64,000 nucleotides of DNA from NCBI RefSeq assembly GCF_000002875.2, contig NC_009418.2, positions 1,352,273-1,416,272 on the forward strand. Direction: 5' to 3'. The position numbers and the translations under genes were made by a program. This DNA comes from Leishmania infantum JPCM5. Taxonomy: Eukaryota; Euglenozoa; Kinetoplastea; Trypanosomatida; Trypanosomatidae. Positions 32,553 through 42,358 of the stretch are shown in pieces. Within the stretch, counting starts at the first letter, position 1. Each line of letters starts with the position of its first letter. The notes beneath the pieces are model-generated. The model worked only from the letters and a program-made list of their open reading frames with translations, made no database searches and was not told the origin of the DNA.

Positions 32553-33719
32553 ATGGGGCTGGAAACCCTCAGCGACGGCACGTCGCCGGCCCCGATATCA
32601 GTTGTCTGTTTCGGGCATCCTTTGCTAGACATGATGGCAACCGTTGAAAACGATTTCTTGCGGGAGCATAACGTCGAACCAGGGAGTGTCACACTGGCGG
32701 CGCCGGAGCAGCTTGTTCTTTTCTCGAAGCTGCTGGACGAGTTCAAAGATCAGGTGGACTACGTCCCCGGTGGGGCCGCCATGAACACGGCGCGTGTTTT
32801 GGCTTGGATGCTGCCTGATGCGCACATCGCCTACGTGGGCGCACTGGGCAAGGATCGCTTCGCCGAAATCCTGAAGAGCGCGCTCACCAAGGCTGGCGTC
32901 GAGCAGCTGTTCGAGGAATGCGAAGACAAACCGACGGGCACCTGTGCCGGCCTCGTGGTGCGGAAAGATCGAACGTTGCTTGCTAACCTCGGCGCGGCCG
33001 TGACGTTGTCGTTGACGCACATTCAAACGGACGCCGTGCAATCTGCAATTGAGAAGGCCAGTTTGTACTACGCAGAGGGCTTCTTTCTCAACACCGCCTC
33101 CAGCCCTAACAATCTTCTCTACGTTGCCCATCACGCTCACCTGCACGGAAAGCTTTTCTGCTTCAACCTGAACGCGCCGTATATTAGCATTGCGTTTGAG
33201 AGCCGCCTACATGTTCTCTTGCCTCATGTAGACATCCTCTTCGGCAGCGACGAAGATCTACTAACGTACGCTTCTGTGCGGTGGCCGCACGACTTTGACC
33301 TGAGCACCCTCGGCACCGTCATGCACGCTAATTCGCGGCGCCATGAGGCGTTCGTGCGGTGTCTCGCGCGCATCTCCATGCTGCCGAGAGCCAACTCCGC
33401 CAGGCCCCGACTCGTGGTCGGGACCTGTGGGCCCCACGACACGTACGTCGCATGCGGCGACCACGTCCGCTCCTACCCAGTGCCGCCGATGGCGCAGGAG
33501 GAGATGGTTGACTTGAACGGCGCTGGTGACGCGTTTGTGGCGGGCTTCCTTGCTCAATACATCGTGAACCGTGATGAGTCTACTAGCGTCGTGGTTGGTC
33601 ATGCTTCCGCACAGAACTGCATCCGGCATAACGGTGCCGTTGTGAGTGGTGCGCCCCCGGCGCTTACGCGCCGGATCAGCGGCACGACAGAGCCTGTCAT
33701 GACCGCGAACTCCGCTTGA
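32553..33719 (+). CDS. Adenosine kinase-like PfkB-family kinase
   Basis: This 388-aa protein resembles adenosine kinase (usually 340-345 aa), which phosphorylates adenosine to AMP in purine salvage; trypanosomatids cannot make purines and depend on salvage. Visible features are 'VCFGHPLLDMMATVENDFL' near the N-terminus, 'VPGGAAMNTARVLAW' (the GG...N PfkB signature 1), 'AYVGALGKDRFAEIL', 'CFNLNAPYISIAF', 'VDILFGSDEDLLTY' (NEDE region replaced by SDED) and the C-terminal signature DLNGAGDAFVAGF with the catalytic Asp at 326. Signature 2 normally reads DTNGAGD, so Thr is changed to Leu, and the chain is about 40 residues longer than usual. It may therefore be a divergent paralogue or act on another nucleoside. 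The anion-hole GAGD is intact, so activity is plausible. Confidence 0.82.
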   Translation: MGLETLSDGTSPAPISVVCFGHPLLDMMATVENDFLREHNVEPGSVTLAAPEQLVLFSKLLDEFKDQVDYVPGGAAMNTARVLAWMLPDAHIAYVGALGKDRFAEILKSALTKAGVEQLFEECEDKPTGTCAGLVVRKDRTLLANLGAAVTLSLTHIQTDAVQSAIEKASLYYAEGFFLNTASSPNNLLYVAHHAHLHGKLFCFNLNAPYISIAFESRLHVLLPHVDILFGSDEDLLTYASVRWPHDFDLSTLGTVMHANSRRHEAFVRCLARISMLPRANSARPRLVVGTCGPHDTYVACGDHVRSYPVPPMAQEEMVDLNGAGDAFVAGFLAQYIVNRDESTSVVVGHASAQNCIRHNGAVVSGAPPALTRRISGTTEPVMTANSA

Positions 33720-34429
33720 AGGGATGTCCTTCTTTCTCACCCCCTCACAAGCGCAGCAAACAGCAGCGTAGCACCGGCGCACCGATATCCAGGCGCCATC
33801 TTATGTTTGAATGTGCGTGCATATGCGTTGATGCATGTGCAGCCGGCGTGTCTTTGCGTATGCCCCGTTGCTGGTTCGGTTTTTGCAAGTGTGCGTGTGT
33901 GGGTCGTTGAGTGCACCTGCGCACTTGTCGAGCCCGTGCTATGCAGCTAGGGACAAACAATGACGCTGCGTGCAGATGCCGAGGCTGCGGACTGGTGTGT
34001 CCTCCGCCCTCGCGATGTGTGTTCCTCTTTCTGTTTTTTTTTTGTTTCTGTCTTCCTTTTGTGTGTGGCGTCATATGTCTCTCTCTCTTGCCTCTTCTTA
34101 CCATGCCCCTCTCGACGGGCGTACTTGTACTCCTCTGTGCGCCACATCCTGCCCCTCCTTGTTCTGCTTTTCTTCACTCCTCACCAGCCCTCCCTCCCTC
34201 CTCTCCTTTAGACGCCTTCTTCTCTTTTTTTTTTGCTTGCAACTGACTTCTTCTTGGGGTGATGCGAGAAGCGTAGTGTCGGTACTCATTTTTGCGTGCA
34301 AAATGCGGGCTCTGATGTGGAGGGGAGGGGCACTTCAGCGTGATCTCAGAATCCAGCACACACGCCACTCAGCGTGAGGGATTCCAAGCAGACCTCCGTA
34401 TCCCCCCGCCCAATTCCGAAGCGCCTCTG

Positions 34430-34790
34430 TTCATGATAGGGCCACGCTCCTACGACCTCAGGGAGCTCAGAGCGATGTATTGCTACCGATGTCAGCGGTC
34501 AGGTTCTGGATGGCGTTGGTTCGGAGCGGCCTGCGACAGTAAACAGGTTTGTGCCACCCATACAATGGATGAAGTTTCCACGTGACTCGATTGTATCTCT
34601 CACCAGGCCCTCACACTGTCCTGCTGGTGTGGGCTGCCTGAATGCCATCCCGAGAGGGATGCACCAGGTGTGGCGACCGGCAAAACGGGAGTAGCTGTGA
34701 GGCAGCCTTCGAAGCGGGTGGGCGGGTAGAGTTTGAGGCCGGGGCTGTGATTTCAGATGGCTGAGCCAGCACTTTGCTGTAGCGCGTGCC
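34430..34790 (-). mobile_element. Degenerate ingi-type retroposon fragment (DIRE/SIDER-like), RT region, antisense
   Basis: By eye this segment aligns with the antisense reverse-transcriptase fragment at about 60285-60550, at roughly 70% identity. For example 'gatgtcagcggtcaggttct' here corresponds to 'gatgtcggcgtccaggccct' there, and similar matches run through the 'ctctcacc' and 'gccatcccgag' blocks. On the minus strand it would be the RT palm region but with stops and shifts, so no protein remains. It has no visible poly-A end. It lies in the probable 3' UTR of the kinase-like gene. SIDER-class elements in Leishmania typically sit in 3' UTRs and affect mRNA stability; that role here is only inference. 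Confidence 0.5.
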
Positions 34791-36629
34791 TACGGCTACT
34801 TCGCACCATCGCGATGGGCCTGTGACATGTGTAGAGTGGAGCTGAGCTTGTGCTGTACGTTATAGAGGACACATTGAAAGGAAGGAAAAAAGGTGAGATA
34901 TGGGCGGCTTTTTCTGTGCGCAAGGGTTTTCTTTTATTCACAGCGTGCTCTTTCGACCACTTCATCTCCCCGCATCAACCTACTGCAAGCTCATATACAC
35001 CCGTGTATATATATATATGTATACAGACCCAATCACACAGAGAGGCGCAGTGGATGAGACGCGAAGCGATGTCACTGTCAGTGAGCAGTCATCAGTGGTA
35101 CACCGCTGCCCATGTCATGTGCGTCTGCGCGCAAAACGTTTTCTCTCCGTATGTGTAGAGGTGTACGCGTGCAAAAAAAAAACAAAAGCAGGTTTGCCCT
35201 TCTGTGTGAGTGTGTGTATCTGTGTGTGTGTGTGCCTGTGTGTCTGTGTGCCGCTTTTTGTGTGATAACTTTTTCTTCGAATATTCTCTCTTCCACTCCT
35301 CCTCTTGTTTGGCTGAAAGTTTTCTTTTGACTGGAAGGGTCGAACACCCCTGTCTTCCGCCCCCCCTCCCCCAGGTACACAGGCGCAAAGATGCTCAGCG
35401 CACACTCTGCCCTCCCTTTCTTCTCTCTGTTGAGACGCATGCTGATGCTCTCGGTAGCGTGTGCGTGCATATGTGTGCGGATAACTGTTTGCTTCGTGAC
35501 TTTACTGTTATTAGTTTGCGGACGAACAAGCATCTCTTCGCAATTTCTCTCTTGGTTCTCCACTTCGAATGCCTGCTGCTGGCTGTTTTGAACCCATTTT
35601 TTCTTTCAGCGGTGGCTGATGCCGCAGCGACCATGCGAAAGAGAGTCAGGGATGCGAGAGGGAGGGAAAGAGGGAAGTGCGCACAAGCTTGCACGTACAC
35701 AAAAGGAAGTCACACACACAAAAAAAAACGCGGCGAAGATGCCGAGCAAAGTAAGCACCATGCCAGCATTTGTGGTGACGCGCTTTTTTGTATGCTATGC
35801 TGTTGCTTTACGGCCCTCAGCGCTAGCCCTTTCATCGCTCTCTTGCTCTCTTCTTGCGACATAGCATCCTTGCTTCTCAGTCCAGGTAGCTGCCCCTTCC
35901 TTCGTTGATGGGGCTGTATAATGTACGTTTTGTTTTCGAGTGGCCTTCCTTAACCTCTCTCCCTTCCTTCTTCAATGGGCAGCCTTAAGCGTAAGGATAA
36001 AGGGAGCGGAGTGCTTGATTCTTCATCTTTTTTTTTCCTTTGGGTATTCGCACTTGTCGCATCCTTCTTGTTTCCTTTCGTGCGCCTGTAGAAAGTGAAG
36101 CAGTGCAGAAGAGAACAGAACACATACACACGTACATACACACAAAAAGAATACTCAGCAAGTCAAAGTATCGTCACCGGCGGTGCACCTTGAGAGACCG
36201 AGGCAAGCCTCGGAAAGTAAGGAGGAATGGACCCTGCGCAAGCTCAAAGTGCGGTTTATGCGAGTTTCTAACCCCCCCCCGGCTATTGCAGCCGTGCTGC
36301 TGCATAGCGCGACGGAGCGGGCCACACAGAGGAGAAAGAGAGAGAGAGAGCACTGAGTGCAGACGAAGATCAGGGAAAAACTGCCGAGACGAGCGAATGC
36401 TATATAAATGTGCGCGTTGTGACGCAAAGGCCCGAGTCTCATGTGATCAATGCATCCACTAAGCAAAGTGGTGACACGGTGTTTGCCCAGCTTTCAGCGC
36501 ACGCCTCTCCTCGTGTAGGTTTGTCGTTCTCTGTATGTTTCCTTTAGCGAGTCTGCAGGCTCATCTGTGCCCTCTTCTTCAACAGCGCGCCCTAACTTGT
36601 TTTCTTCTCTCTGTCGCTTCCGTTCTCGT

Positions 36630-36840
36630 GCAGGACCCTGGACGCAACCCGCCTGGATTAAGGCATACAATCCACCCAGGTCTGTGAGGCGCCGATTGCG
36701 CAACACAAGTCCGAAGAAGCGCCGAAGCAGGACATGCAAAGACCGCTAAGCGCATGGGCCCGATTCGACGGTAGATGGTCCGTCCTCGATGACGAGGATG
36801 TGGCCGTGGTGCCGCAGAGGTGAAGTGAGCTGTGGTTGTG
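36630..36840 (+). mobile_element. Degenerate retroposon 3'-terminal fragment (SIDER/DIRE-like)
   Basis: This segment aligns by eye with the 3' end of the larger element at 45222-45440. Shared blocks include 'aaggcatacaatccacccag' here versus 'aaggcatgcagtgcacacag' there, and 'gcgcatgggcccgattcga' versus 'acgcatgtgcccgattcga', followed by 'gatgtggcc' in both. The common order over about 200 bases shows a shared origin. No coding capacity remains. It would be a 3'-end-only copy of the same retroposon family. Confidence 0.55.
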
Positions 36841-37726
36841 TATGCGTATATTTGATAATGTGTTCGTGGGGGAGAGAGATGTAAAGCAAAGAGAAGAAAT
36901 TGCTTTTCTCTGCGCTCATGTACGCGTTTTCTTGAACTACGTGGCCCTCTCCAATTGTGCATGGGAGAGACCGCTACCCGATAAAAGTATGGAGAACGCA
37001 TTGCAGTTCAATGGACGCACAAAGGGTGCAGAGCAGGCAAAGAATACGAGGTCATTCACCTTCTCTCTGGCTCCATGATCACGAATCTTGAATTGCGCTT
37101 GTCGCGCTGATTTAGTGCCACAGCCGAGCTTGCAGAGATGCACAGGTCTCCCAGAGGGAGGTGCACCCCCGTCCGCGCGCCATATTCAGATATTCTGGCT
37201 TTGCTAACGCAAGGGAATTGGGGCTGAGCGAGGGCTTGGGGGGGGGAGGGGGCTTATTCAACACTTTCATGGATCGCCTCCTCCCCTCCCGTACGGTGAA
37301 TCGCGCCATTATGAAGCTCCGCCACTCATTTCTTTTTTTTTTTGTTTGCAGCAAGATGCAAGAGCCGGTACGCTGTTCTCATGTCAAGAGCACCACACAT
37401 AGTCATGCGCGACTCTCTCTCTTCTGCTCCTCGTCCTCTTTTTTTGTCTTCTTTTCTCACGAGCGTCGTGTGGTTTCTTGTTGTTCTTTCTTTTCTACAC
37501 GTTCGCCTCTCGCCGACTCTCTCTCCCACCGAACACAGAAAACGTCCACCCTTTTACCCCCCTCCCCCAAACAAACAAGAAAAACCCGAATAGTCGCCCT
37601 TTTCACACTTCATCATCTTCCCCGTGTACGCGTGTGATGATACGCTGCCGCATCTCGTGACGCGTGCGGTACCTGCGAGCCGCACACACACGCAGAGCAG
37701 CTGCGTTCGCGGCATCGAAGTCAGTC

Positions 37727-38248
37727 ATGTGTGCAGCTAAGCACACCATTCGAGAACTTCGCAACGTCGCGGAGAGCCCATATCGAGCACAGGTGCTCTC
37801 GTGGTACCGACGGTGCTTGCGTGCGGCCTTCACGGCGCCATGGAGCTCCGACGAGGACGCTTTGTACGTCTTGGAGGAGACTCGGCGACTGTTCCACCAG
37901 AATCAAGGTATTCGCGATTTGGACCGCATCGAGCGCAAGCTGCGTGAGGTTGAGATGCGATACGAGATGGCGCTCCACTACAACATTCCCTACCCGAGAC
38001 CCTTCAACAAGATGCAGGGCTCAATGCAGGAGAGCGGGGTGCCGTACGCCGCTTACCTCGACTCTGCCTACGATCACATGGTCAACCCCCATATCGGCGT
38101 CATCGCCGAAGGGAGCGCGAATCTGGGGATAATGGGTGGGCTAGAAAAGTCTAGTCAATACTTTGAGGACAGCACTGGGGAGGCTGACGTGGATGGTCGA
38201 GCGAATCCCTACGACACAGAGGCGGAGCCACCATCCACTGTGCGCTGA
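37727..38248 (+). CDS. Complex I B22 subunit-like LYR protein (NDUFB9 homologue)
   Basis: This 173-aa protein matches the NDUFB9/B22 subunit of mitochondrial NADH dehydrogenase, a member of the LYR family that binds acyl carrier protein. The N-terminal helix reads 'YRAQVLSWYRRCLRAAF' (compare QKVLRLYKRALR in animals), so the LYR tripeptide is degenerate as WYR. A second helix 'ALYVLEETRRLFHQNQ' and third helix 'IERKLREVEMRYEMALHY' follow the three-helix pattern, and 'PYPRPFNKMQGSMQESG' corresponds to the family 'HPQPYIFPDSPGG' turn. The C-terminal 40 residues are lineage-specific. The ATG at 37727 is the first in frame; an upstream GTG frame was rejected. The call is moderately certain because the family is small and divergent. 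Confidence 0.7.
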   Translation: MCAAKHTIRELRNVAESPYRAQVLSWYRRCLRAAFTAPWSSDEDALYVLEETRRLFHQNQGIRDLDRIERKLREVEMRYEMALHYNIPYPRPFNKMQGSMQESGVPYAAYLDSAYDHMVNPHIGVIAEGSANLGIMGGLEKSSQYFEDSTGEADVDGRANPYDTEAEPPSTVR

Positions 38249-39554
38249 TTTCGTCGGCGGCGCTGTGCCGCATGTCGTGGAGTGTGCTGCGCCCCTTCTG
38301 GTCACGATCACCCCTTTCCCCTCCAGTATCGCCTTCACCGCGCTCGCTTCTCCTTTTTGCTTCACCCGCGTACAACTGCACTTACACAGGCAAAGCAGAG
38401 CTGTTCACTCCCCCCTCCCCCCTCCCGCTAGAACTGCACGTCGCACCGCTAACGCACCTCTCTCCGTTTCCTATGTGTTTCTCGCGCAGCTCTTGTGGAT
38501 GGGCTGCAGAAAGGCGACAAGAATAGAAGAAAAAATAGGCGGGATGCGGAGTGCATCTTTACTTGCACACGACGCGTTGTCGTTTCAGGTACCGAGAAGG
38601 GAAGCGTCGCGTTTTTGTTTTTTTTTCTTTCATGGATAGGGTTGCCCATCACGCCTCGTGCTAAGTCGCTGATCACGTCTTTTCCGTCGTCAGTGACGCT
38701 TCCACCCCCAGCGTTGTTGAGATAGCTACAGCACAACATCTCGGCACCTCTCGTCCTCTGCGACGAATCACTCTCGCTACGCCTCGTCATTTTCCTTGCT
38801 GTCTGGTTGACTTCGCCTCTTCTCACCTCGTCTTGATGCATTCGTGGTTTTTGTGCCCATCCACACACACACACACACACACACACACATTCTCTCACAA
38901 TGAACGCAACGGCGGCGATGCAAAGGGCGGCAACAGAGAGGCGTTTCGCGGAGCCACCAACTGCGGATCTTTTTCTCGCCTCTTTTTCGTTTGCTTGTTG
39001 CAAGCACTTATTCACTTTCACACACATTTGCGTACGTACACAGTGCGGATCGACACGTGATTGTTCGAGCTGTGGCAAGCGACGGTGGGCGCTGCCCTTT
39101 TTCTTTGCCGTTGTTTCGTCATTCACTTCCGCCTTTCCCGCATTTCTCATCCGCGCTCCTCCCTCGTTCATACTCTGCGAGCTTTACGTCCCCGTGTGCG
39201 TGCGTCTCTCCGTTGTTTCCTTCTCTCACATATCAACTCAGGACATCGCTTGTCTTTCCTCTTTTTAAGTTTTTATACCTGTATCTCGCAAGCTGACAAT
39301 TGTATTGCTGTCTCGTCCTTTGTGCGTCTATTTCCACCGCATAAGGGTGTGCATCTTTTTCTCGCTTTCTGTTTTGTTGCTGTGGTCTTTGCAAGCGAAA
39401 TCTACTGAGAGTTGGCGTACAAGGCGTGTGTGAAGTGACTCCCCCTCCCTCATCCACCAACTGCCGAGCTGACGACGCGCGAGGCAGCGGAAGGCAGGGT
39501 TGCCTCATTCCGTGTTCTGCCTTTCGGGGACAAAAGGGGGAAGGGGAGGGTGCA
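38249..39554. other. Intergenic region, NDUFB9-like to patatin-like
   Basis: About 1.3 kb with no supported gene. It contains a (CA)n repeat at 38863-38889 and T/C-rich sequence from about 39110 to 39400. Open frames on both strands are low-complexity. Confidence 0.5.
38863..38889. repeat. (CA)n microsatellite, about 13-14 units
   Basis: Uninterrupted CA dinucleotide run in the spacer between the NDUFB9-like and patatin-like genes. Confidence 0.95.
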
Positions 39555-41267
39555 ATGGATTCCGCCCTGCATGCCTTCCGGATGCATGGCGCCTCCTTCT
39601 ATCACTGGACGAGCTACGTAGTCTATGTCATATACTCATGTCTCTTCTTCGCCTGCGAAGTGATCGCGGGTGTGCTTGAAATACCAACCGATGCTCCGCA
39701 ATACGACGCGCTCACGCATCAGGCCAACTGCGCCACCACCTACGAGGAGTGGCTGCCCATCGCCTCCACGCTGGACGACATGGACGGCTTTCAGAAGTGG
39801 CGCACCGACGAGGCGTCGACCTACTTCTCTTTCGAGGGTGTGATGCGAACGATAGAAGAGCTGCTGGAGCTGCGCAGCGTCGGCAGCGCGGAGGCACTGC
39901 TGGACAATCTCCAGAAGCATGTGCACCGCTCCCTCTACGGCATCAGTCACCGTCGGTTGTACCTGTACAAAACCGGCACCAAAACGGTCATTCACTCGTA
40001 TAACTCCCTCGTTTGTTTTCTCCTGGGCCGTGTAGGTGAGGCGGCGCGGGCTGACCGACGAATGGCCGTCCGCACACGAGAGGTGCTCTCGGAGATGTCT
40101 CGCGTTTACGGATCCACTGCACTGCTGTTGCAGGGTGGCGTGCTTGCGTCGTCGGCCCACTTCGGTGTGGCAAAAGCGCTGTATGATGCCGGACTTCTAC
40201 CCCCTGTTGTGTACGGCAGCGGCAGCGGCGCGCTGGTGGCGACGCTTGTGTGCTGCTCCACCGACTTGGCCTCGCTGTTTCACAGCAGCAGCGGCAGCAA
40301 CAGCATCGCGGAGGCGAATGCACTCCTCGGCACGCCCACCGCTGATTCGCGGTGGAAGCGCTTCCACCGGCTGCTGCACACTGGCGAAGTGTGCGACCCC
40401 GTTGCCCTGGCCGACTTCTTACAGAGAAGCATCGGCGACGTGACCTTTGCCGAGGCGTTTGCCCGAACTGGGCGTGTGCTGAATATCCCGTTTGTGTCCG
40501 CGTCGCCCGTGATGCCGCGCAGAAACGCTGACGTGGACGTTCAGCTGTTGAACTATCTTACGTCTCCCGACGTACTTGTGCGCTCTGCGGTGCTCTGCGC
40601 CATATGCCCGACCGCTGCGGTGCATCCCGCCTCGTCGTCCTCCTACGGGCCAGCGGGAGGTGCAGCACCACCGACGCGCACGCTACTCGCACGAACACGG
40701 CTGACGAGCGCCATTGTCGCCTACGAGCCTCCCGTGGTGCATCAAAGCTACGCCTGCTCCTGGGGCGATCACGTCGGCTACGGGGTGCTGGACCCGGTGC
40801 AGCGAATGAGGGGTCTCTTCTGCATACGGTTTTGCGTCGTGTCGGATGCGTCGGTGCGTGGGTATCTGTGGCAGCTGTTGCACCAGAGCGTCTACAGGGA
40901 CGGACTTCGGCACCGTACGCGTATGTGGGACTGGGCACGCTACACGTTTGCCCTGTGCGTGCTCGGGCTGGCGCATGTATTTCTGCGTCTGCTGGCGTGG
41001 ATGGGCTACGACGCCATTGCCGCACCGTCGCCAACTTCCATGTGGACTTTCTTCGAAGATGATGTCGGCGAGAACATGCGCATGCACCCAATCTCGAGCG
41101 TGTGGTCGTATCTGCGGCTGTGTTACAGTCCGACAACGGCGAACATGCAGGTACTGGTCCTGGAAGGGGAGCGACAAGTATGGCCGAGGCTGGAGCAACT
41201 GCGCATGTCCATCTCAGTCGAACAAGTCCTGGCAGCCATGTTGAAGCGGCTTCCCACTTACAGGTGA
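39555..41267 (+). CDS. Patatin/SDP1-Tgl-type lipase-like protein with altered active-site motifs
   Basis: This 570-aa protein follows the SDP1/Tgl3-Tgl5 triacylglycerol lipase layout: an N-terminal membrane-associated helix ('YVVYVIYSCLFFACEVIAGV', residues about 17-36), then a DUF3336-like region ('TTYEEWLPIASTLDDMDGF' to 'WRTDEASTYF'), then the patatin fold. The oxyanion loop reads 'LLLQGGVLASSAHFGVAKAL', where the family has GG..LG..H.GV. The nucleophile elbow reads YGSGSGALVATL, where homologues have GSSAG, so the usual Ser position is Gly. 'LLNYLTSPDVLVRSAVLCAI' is the conserved 'LLNYLTAPNVLIWSAV' helix. The Asp region is SWGDHVG instead of W.DGS. A further hydrophobic segment 'YTFALCVLGLAHVFLRLLAW' lies near residues 460-480. 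The fold is well supported, but catalytic activity is doubtful. ATG chosen as the first in frame after a GTG-only extension. Confidence 0.8.
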   Translation: MDSALHAFRMHGASFYHWTSYVVYVIYSCLFFACEVIAGVLEIPTDAPQYDALTHQANCATTYEEWLPIASTLDDMDGFQKWRTDEASTYFSFEGVMRTIEELLELRSVGSAEALLDNLQKHVHRSLYGISHRRLYLYKTGTKTVIHSYNSLVCFLLGRVGEAARADRRMAVRTREVLSEMSRVYGSTALLLQGGVLASSAHFGVAKALYDAGLLPPVVYGSGSGALVATLVCCSTDLASLFHSSSGSNSIAEANALLGTPTADSRWKRFHRLLHTGEVCDPVALADFLQRSIGDVTFAEAFARTGRVLNIPFVSASPVMPRRNADVDVQLLNYLTSPDVLVRSAVLCAICPTAAVHPASSSSYGPAGGAAPPTRTLLARTRLTSAIVAYEPPVVHQSYACSWGDHVGYGVLDPVQRMRGLFCIRFCVVSDASVRGYLWQLLHQSVYRDGLRHRTRMWDWARYTFALCVLGLAHVFLRLLAWMGYDAIAAPSPTSMWTFFEDDVGENMRMHPISSVWSYLRLCYSPTTANMQVLVLEGERQVWPRLEQLRMSISVEQVLAAMLKRLPTYR

Positions 41268-42358
41268 AATCTCTGCCTGTGCTTGCGTGCTGAGGAGGAG
41301 GAGGGCCCCAACGTATGCGTGCGCGGTGCTTTCTCGATGCCTGTTGATCCATCACGACTTCCCTCCACCTGTCTTTCTGGTTACCCGCTTCGCCCTTGTA
41401 CTCATCACCAACCGAGGGCCGGGCGCTGCTTCCTTTTCTCCTTCACACCGTTGGTGCTTCTCGCCCCCGTTTGCCTGCTTTTTTTTTCTTCCCTCGTTAA
41501 CGTATAGCTCGAGCTTCTTTCGCTTTCTCCGGTCTCACGTACGGCCCCTCTGCTTCCGCAGTATTCCCCTCGACTATACGTGTGTGTGTGTGTGTGCTGC
41601 ACGAATGGCAGCGTTACCTTTCGTTTGCTGCTCCGATGGTGCTGTGCGAAGGCGCACACGTACGCAGGCGAAACAGATTTGTGCACTTGCACGAATGCTG
41701 TGCCGTGCGTCCTACGGTGTGTGTGCGTATGCCTCGCTCGCTCTTTGGCTCTTTTCATGCACGGGAAAACGAAAATAAGCAACCGCTGCCCTTCTTGGGT
41801 CGAATCTAAATCGTCTCCTCTATTCTGGCTGCAGGGGGAGAGAGGAGGCTTGCGTTCAAGACACCAACCCCCTCCGTCTTTCGGAGAAACGCCGTTGACA
41901 GCAACACTGATGACGTAATCACTGTTGTGCGACCGAGAGAGCAGGAGAGTAAGCGGATAGTTGACAGAAGTGGCACATGTGAGCTTACTTCCAGGCTTCG
42001 TGAAAAATCATCAGAGCTCTCTGTCATGTGAGTGCTACTACCTCTACTCAAGGTGGGCCGACATTCCTTTTGCTCGCATTCCGATGAGATGACACACTTT
42101 TATTTTGTCCCTCTACTCCGCGCACCTTCCGTCATCTCTTGTTGGCGGGTTTCCTGTTGCCGGGCAAAAGCGGGGACCTTGTTCGCTGTGGACTCGCTAG
42201 TCTTCGTGCTTGTCCTGCCTTTGGGCCTTCTCGCATACCTCAGCAGCGACTGCCATACGCCTCCCAGCTTTGTCTTTCCGCCCCTCTGCCTTTTCTGTGC
42301 ATCATCCCAGCGGCGGTTTTTGTCAAAGGAGGATCACCAAAGAAGCACGCGCGCAGAC
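41268..42358. other. Intergenic region, patatin-like to phosphoesterase
   Basis: About 1.1 kb without a gene of its own; GT repeat at about 41579-41597 and T/C-rich stretches. The next gene's frame is open upstream to 42032, but the splice acceptor at 42309-42310 argues that this is leader. Confidence 0.5.
42271..42310 (+). promoter_or_regulatory. Putative trans-splice acceptor for the phosphoesterase
   Basis: Pyrimidine-rich tract (TGTCTTTCCGCCCCTCTGCC and onward) ending in ATCCCAG with AG at 42309-42310, 49 bases before the ATG at 42359. It removes the upstream in-frame ATG at 42089 from the mRNA and so decides the start. Confidence 0.5.

Larger units (their letters stand above)
33720..37726. 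other. Four-kilobase gene-free region with retroposon remnants
   Basis: No protein gene can be supported across this stretch, even though several open frames exceed 100 codons (for example 35210-35908). Their translations are Cys/Val/Ser-rich strings from GT and CT repeats. Two segments differ from ordinary spacer by being more balanced in composition and by matching other parts of the window: about 34430-34790 and about 36630-36840, listed separately as degenerate ingi-type fragments. A long 3' UTR of the kinase-like gene is the likely setting for both. A polypyrimidine region at about 37430-37630 precedes the NDUFB9-like gene. Confidence 0.55.

Noticed and set aside
35210..35908. 232-codon ORF on the plus strand
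   Set aside because: Its N-terminus is a Cys/Val/Ser string from a GT repeat and the rest is low complexity; no domain.
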